From positions 45,726-109,725 of the forward strand of contig CAYPOD010000008.1 of the NCBI GenBank assembly GCA_964412375.1: a stretch of DNA of 64,000 nt. The letters run 5' to 3'. Position 1 is the stretch's first letter. Each line of letters starts with the position of its first letter. The DNA is from CADEDV01 sp964412375. Lineage in GTDB: Bacteria > Bacteroidota > Bacteroidia > Chitinophagales > Chitinophagaceae. The notes under the pieces were generated by a model. The model saw nothing but the letters and a program-made list of their open reading frames with translations. It had not been told where the DNA came from and did no database searches. The position numbers and the translations under genes are program-made. Shown here piece after piece: positions 61,742 to 64,000 of the stretch.

Positions 61742-61865
61742 AAACGATATTTGAAATAAGATACCACACCAGGGGTTTTCCATAATAAAATCAGCAGCAG
61801 GACTGACGATAATCAGTATCTTAGGGTATACCAGCCAATACTTTTACACTCTAATAAGCATCGCA

Positions 61866-62702
61866 ATGAAAACGATCATCATCCCCACAGACTTTTCTCC
61901 AGCGGCTACCAACGCCATGAACTACGGAGCAGATATGGCGAAAGCCATTGGCGCCAGCATCATGCTGTTGCATGTATATTCTTTACCAGTGAGCATGTCA
62001 GACGTTCCCGTGCTGCTGGTATCTGCAGAAGAACTGAAAAAAGAAGCTGAAACAAAAATTCATTCCATGAAAGAAAAATTAGAACACATCACTTCCGGAC
62101 AGGTGAAAATTTATGCAGAAGCAAGGATGGGTGATGTGGTGGATGAACTGGAAGAAATTTGCAAAAAGATAGAGCCATTTGCTGTAGTGATGGGAAGCTA
62201 TGGCAGTACTGGTCTGGAAAGGGCTGTGTTTGGCAGCACCACATTGTCCGCTATCCGGCATCTTACAGTACCGGTGATAGCAGTGCCGACAGGAAAGGAG
62301 TATGGCCAGGGCATCCGCAAGATCGGATTTGCCTGCGATTTCAGGGATGTGGTGGAAACAACACCCGGTAATGCTATAGCCAGTATGGTAAAAACATTCA
62401 ACGCTGAGCTGCATGTGTTGAATGTAGATTACCAGGATAAAAATTTCCGGCCTGACACACCCGAGCAATCAGCCTTGTTACATACGATGATTGAAGGGAC
62501 AAACCCGCAATATCATTTTATCGAGCATGAAGATATTGAAGACGGCATCAATGAATTTGCAGAAAAGAATAATCTTGATCTTATTGTTGCCATTCCTAAA
62601 AAACACAAACTCCTGCAATCTATTTTTAAACCCAGTTCTACCAAACAACTGATCTTTCAGTCACGCATACCTGTGATGTGCATTCATGAAGAAGCTTCCT
62701 AA
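61866..62702 (+). CDS. universal stress protein with two UspA domains
   Basis: A 278-residue tandem Usp. Domain 1 (about 1-142) starts KTIIIPTDFSPAATNAMNYG and ends with the ATP-binding loop MGSYGSTGLERAVFGSTTLS and HLTVPVIAVP. Domain 2 (about 150-278) is more divergent: IGFACDFRDVVET, HVLNVDYQDKN, AIPKKHKLLQSIFKPSSTKQ and IPVMCIHEE, so it may not bind ATP. Such proteins accumulate under starvation and stress. Transcribed alone and ends at a strong bidirectional hairpin. Confidence 0.93.
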   Translation: MKTIIIPTDFSPAATNAMNYGADMAKAIGASIMLLHVYSLPVSMSDVPVLLVSAEELKKEAETKIHSMKEKLEHITSGQVKIYAEARMGDVVDELEEICKKIEPFAVVMGSYGSTGLERAVFGSTTLSAIRHLTVPVIAVPTGKEYGQGIRKIGFACDFRDVVETTPGNAIASMVKTFNAELHVLNVDYQDKNFRPDTPEQSALLHTMIEGTNPQYHFIEHEDIEDGINEFAEKNNLDLIVAIPKKHKLLQSIFKPSSTKQLIFQSRIPVMCIHEEAS

Positions 62703-62723
62703 GCTAAAAAGATCAGCAAAATA

Positions 62724-62756
62724 AAAACGGGTAGCTGTTAATCAGCCACCCGTTTT
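62724..62756. terminator. bidirectional intrinsic terminator
   Basis: AAAACGGGT (62724-62732) pairs with ACCCGTTTT (62748-62756), continued inside by GCTG/CAGC after one mismatch, with a five-base loop. A and T tracts on both sides suit termination of both the stress protein gene and asnS. Confidence 0.85.
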
Positions 62757-62775
62757 ATTTATTGGCAAAAGCCAT

Positions 62776-64000
62776 TTAAAATTCTGCATTGCCAGGTGTT
62801 CTCGGGAATGCGATCACATCCCGGATGTTTCCCATCCCGGTAACAAACTGCACTACTCTTTCAAAACCCAATCCAAAACCTGCATGTGGGACGGTACCAA
62901 ATCTTCTTGTATCCAGGTACCACCACAATTCTTCAGCAGGAATATTCATTTCTTTCATTCTTGCTTCTAATTTGTCCAATCTTTCTTCTCTTTGTGAACC
63001 GCCAACAATTTCGCCAATACCCGGAGCAAGAATATCCATGGCGGCCACCGTTTTTCCATCCTCATTCTGACGCATATAAAATGCTTTGATGGCGGCAGGA
63101 TAGTTGTAAAGGATTACGGGTTTTTTAAAATGTTTTTCCACCAAGTAGCGTTCATGCTCACTTTGCAGGTCCATGCCCCAGCCCGTCACTTCATATTGAA
63201 ATTTCTTTTTCTTATTGTGATTGCTGTTTTGCAGGATGTCAATAGCATCAGTATAAGTGAGCCGTTCAAAGTCGTTGTTAATTACAAATTCAAGTTTTTC
63301 TATTAGACCCATCTCACTTCTCTTGTCCTGCGGCAATTGTTTTTCCTCGTCGGTTAGGCGCTGTGCCAGGAACTCCAGGTCTTCCCGGTTGTTGTTCATT
63401 ACATAGCGGATAAGATATTTGATGAATTCTTCCGCAAGGTTCATATTGTCTTCGAGGTCATAAAAAGCCATTTCTGGTTCAATCATCCAGAACTCAGCGA
63501 GGTGTCTTGCCGTGTTGCTGTTCTCTGCCCGGAACGTTGGTCCAAAAGTGTATATCTCTCCAAAAGCGGTGGCTGCCAGTTCCCCTTCCAGTTGACCGCT
63601 TACAGTGAGATTGGTTGCCCGGCCAAAAAAATCTTCTTTGAAATTGATGTTGCCATCTTCATTTCTGGGCGGGTTGTCAAAAGGCAATGTTGTTACCCGG
63701 AACATTTCACCGGCGCCTTCTGCATCACTGGCCGTGATGATAGGCGTGTGCATATAAACAAATCCTTTGTCGTTGTAAAATTTATGCACGGCAAAAGCCA
63801 GCGAATGACGAATGCGGAACACAGAACCAAAAGTGTTGGTGCGGAAACGCAGGTGTGCTTTTTCACGAAGAAATTCAAGGCTGTGTTTTTTGGGTTGCAA
63901 AGGGTAAGCTTCCGCATCACTGTCGCCAAGCACTTCAATGGTTGCCGCTTCAAGATCCATTTTTTGTCCTTTGCCCAGGGAGGGCACCACTTTCCCTGTC
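62776..64000 (-). CDS. asnS: asparaginyl-tRNA synthetase (partial at 5' end)
   Basis: Charges tRNA-Asn. The frame is open to the window edge, so the N-terminal OB-fold domain lies beyond 64000; the visible part is 408 codons. Class II motifs: motif 1 in RIRHSLAFAVHKFYNDKGF, motif 2 in FRAENSNTARHLAEFW, motif 3 near the C-terminus in GFGLGFERVVQFVTG. The combination FRAENSNTARHL with EFWMIEPE is typical of AsnRS and not AspRS. Confidence 0.93.
   Translation of the reverse strand, partial: TGKVVPSLGKGQKMDLEAATIEVLGDSDAEAYPLQPKKHSLEFLREKAHLRFRTNTFGSVFRIRHSLAFAVHKFYNDKGFVYMHTPIITASDAEGAGEMFRVTTLPFDNPPRNEDGNINFKEDFFGRATNLTVSGQLEGELAATAFGEIYTFGPTFRAENSNTARHLAEFWMIEPEMAFYDLEDNMNLAEEFIKYLIRYVMNNNREDLEFLAQRLTDEEKQLPQDKRSEMGLIEKLEFVINNDFERLTYTDAIDILQNSNHNKKKKFQYEVTGWGMDLQSEHERYLVEKHFKKPVILYNYPAAIKAFYMRQNEDGKTVAAMDILAPGIGEIVGGSQREERLDKLEARMKEMNIPAEELWWYLDTRRFGTVPHAGFGLGFERVVQFVTGMGNIRDVIAFPRTPGNAEF

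Noticed and set aside
1..64000. tRNA, rRNA, CRISPR, riboswitch, integrase or insertion sequence
   Set aside because: Scanning the intergenic regions showed no cloverleaf, spaced direct-repeat array, transposase or integrase motif. A covariance-model search would be needed to exclude small RNAs.

Overview
The window looks like a chromosomal segment of a Bacteroidota bacterium, most likely a member of the Chitinophagaceae. The basis is protein families typical of that phylum (tandem DUF3078 proteins, a GIN/DUF2807 protein, PspC with PadR, TlpA-like thioredoxins with an N-terminal DUF4369, a DUF5117-type metalloprotease), AT-leaning intergenic DNA, an absence of obvious Shine-Dalgarno sites, and promoter elements of the Bacteroidota type (-33 TTTG, -7 TAnnTTTG). 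This is inference from family content; no rRNA or tRNA gene is present to confirm it. I see no CRISPR array, prophage, integrase or insertion sequence, so most of the window is core genome.

Layout. 1-4486 (+) is a terminal oxidase cluster: tail of cytochrome oxidase subunit I, heme o synthase, two subunit III-type proteins, subunit IV, a SCO copper chaperone and a DUF420 membrane protein. 4483-18510 (-) carries an alkyltransferase-like protein, trmB, two tandem DUF3078 proteins, a lipoprotein, an amidohydrolase, a LytS/LytTR-type two-component pair next to a fasciclin lipoprotein, cysS, an EEP-family hydrolase and two rhomboid proteases; rlmD follows. 20082-24723 (+) holds a thiol-disulfide protein, a double parvulin isomerase and an SDR. 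24746-30910 (-) contains lysS and then a compact operon of membrane, dehydrogenase and CPBP-family genes of unknown purpose. 31020-34410 has a pair of tandem paralogous helix-turn-helix proteins with three perfect inverted repeats in front of them. 34562-40986 carries envelope proteins and a large metzincin-like protease. 41238-43896 (+) is a radical-SAM aminomutase-family gene overlapping a PLP aminotransferase gene. 43922-48468 (-) has typA, a fatty acid hydroxylase-family protein and dnaN. 48604-52386 (+) has an unrecognised protein translationally linked to a cytoplasmic trypsin-like protease with a zinc ribbon, then recX and an omega-amidase-like hydrolase interrupted by a palindromic repeat. 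52427-59936 (-) has uvrB, mgsA, gcvT, an alcohol dehydrogenase and the PspC-PadR operon. 60177-64000 ends with a broken DUF3089 gene, exbD-like, a double universal stress protein and a partial asnS.

The most interesting signals are regulatory DNA readable directly from the sequence: three TTGCA-N5-TGCAA sites before the helix-turn-helix pair; a 13-bp-arm inverted repeat enclosing the -33 element of the padR promoter; and a 9-bp direct repeat at 21-bp pitch in front of the fasciclin gene beside the LytTR regulator. Among the proteins, the 48604-51035 protease module and the 26383-30374 operon are the best candidates for undescribed systems.
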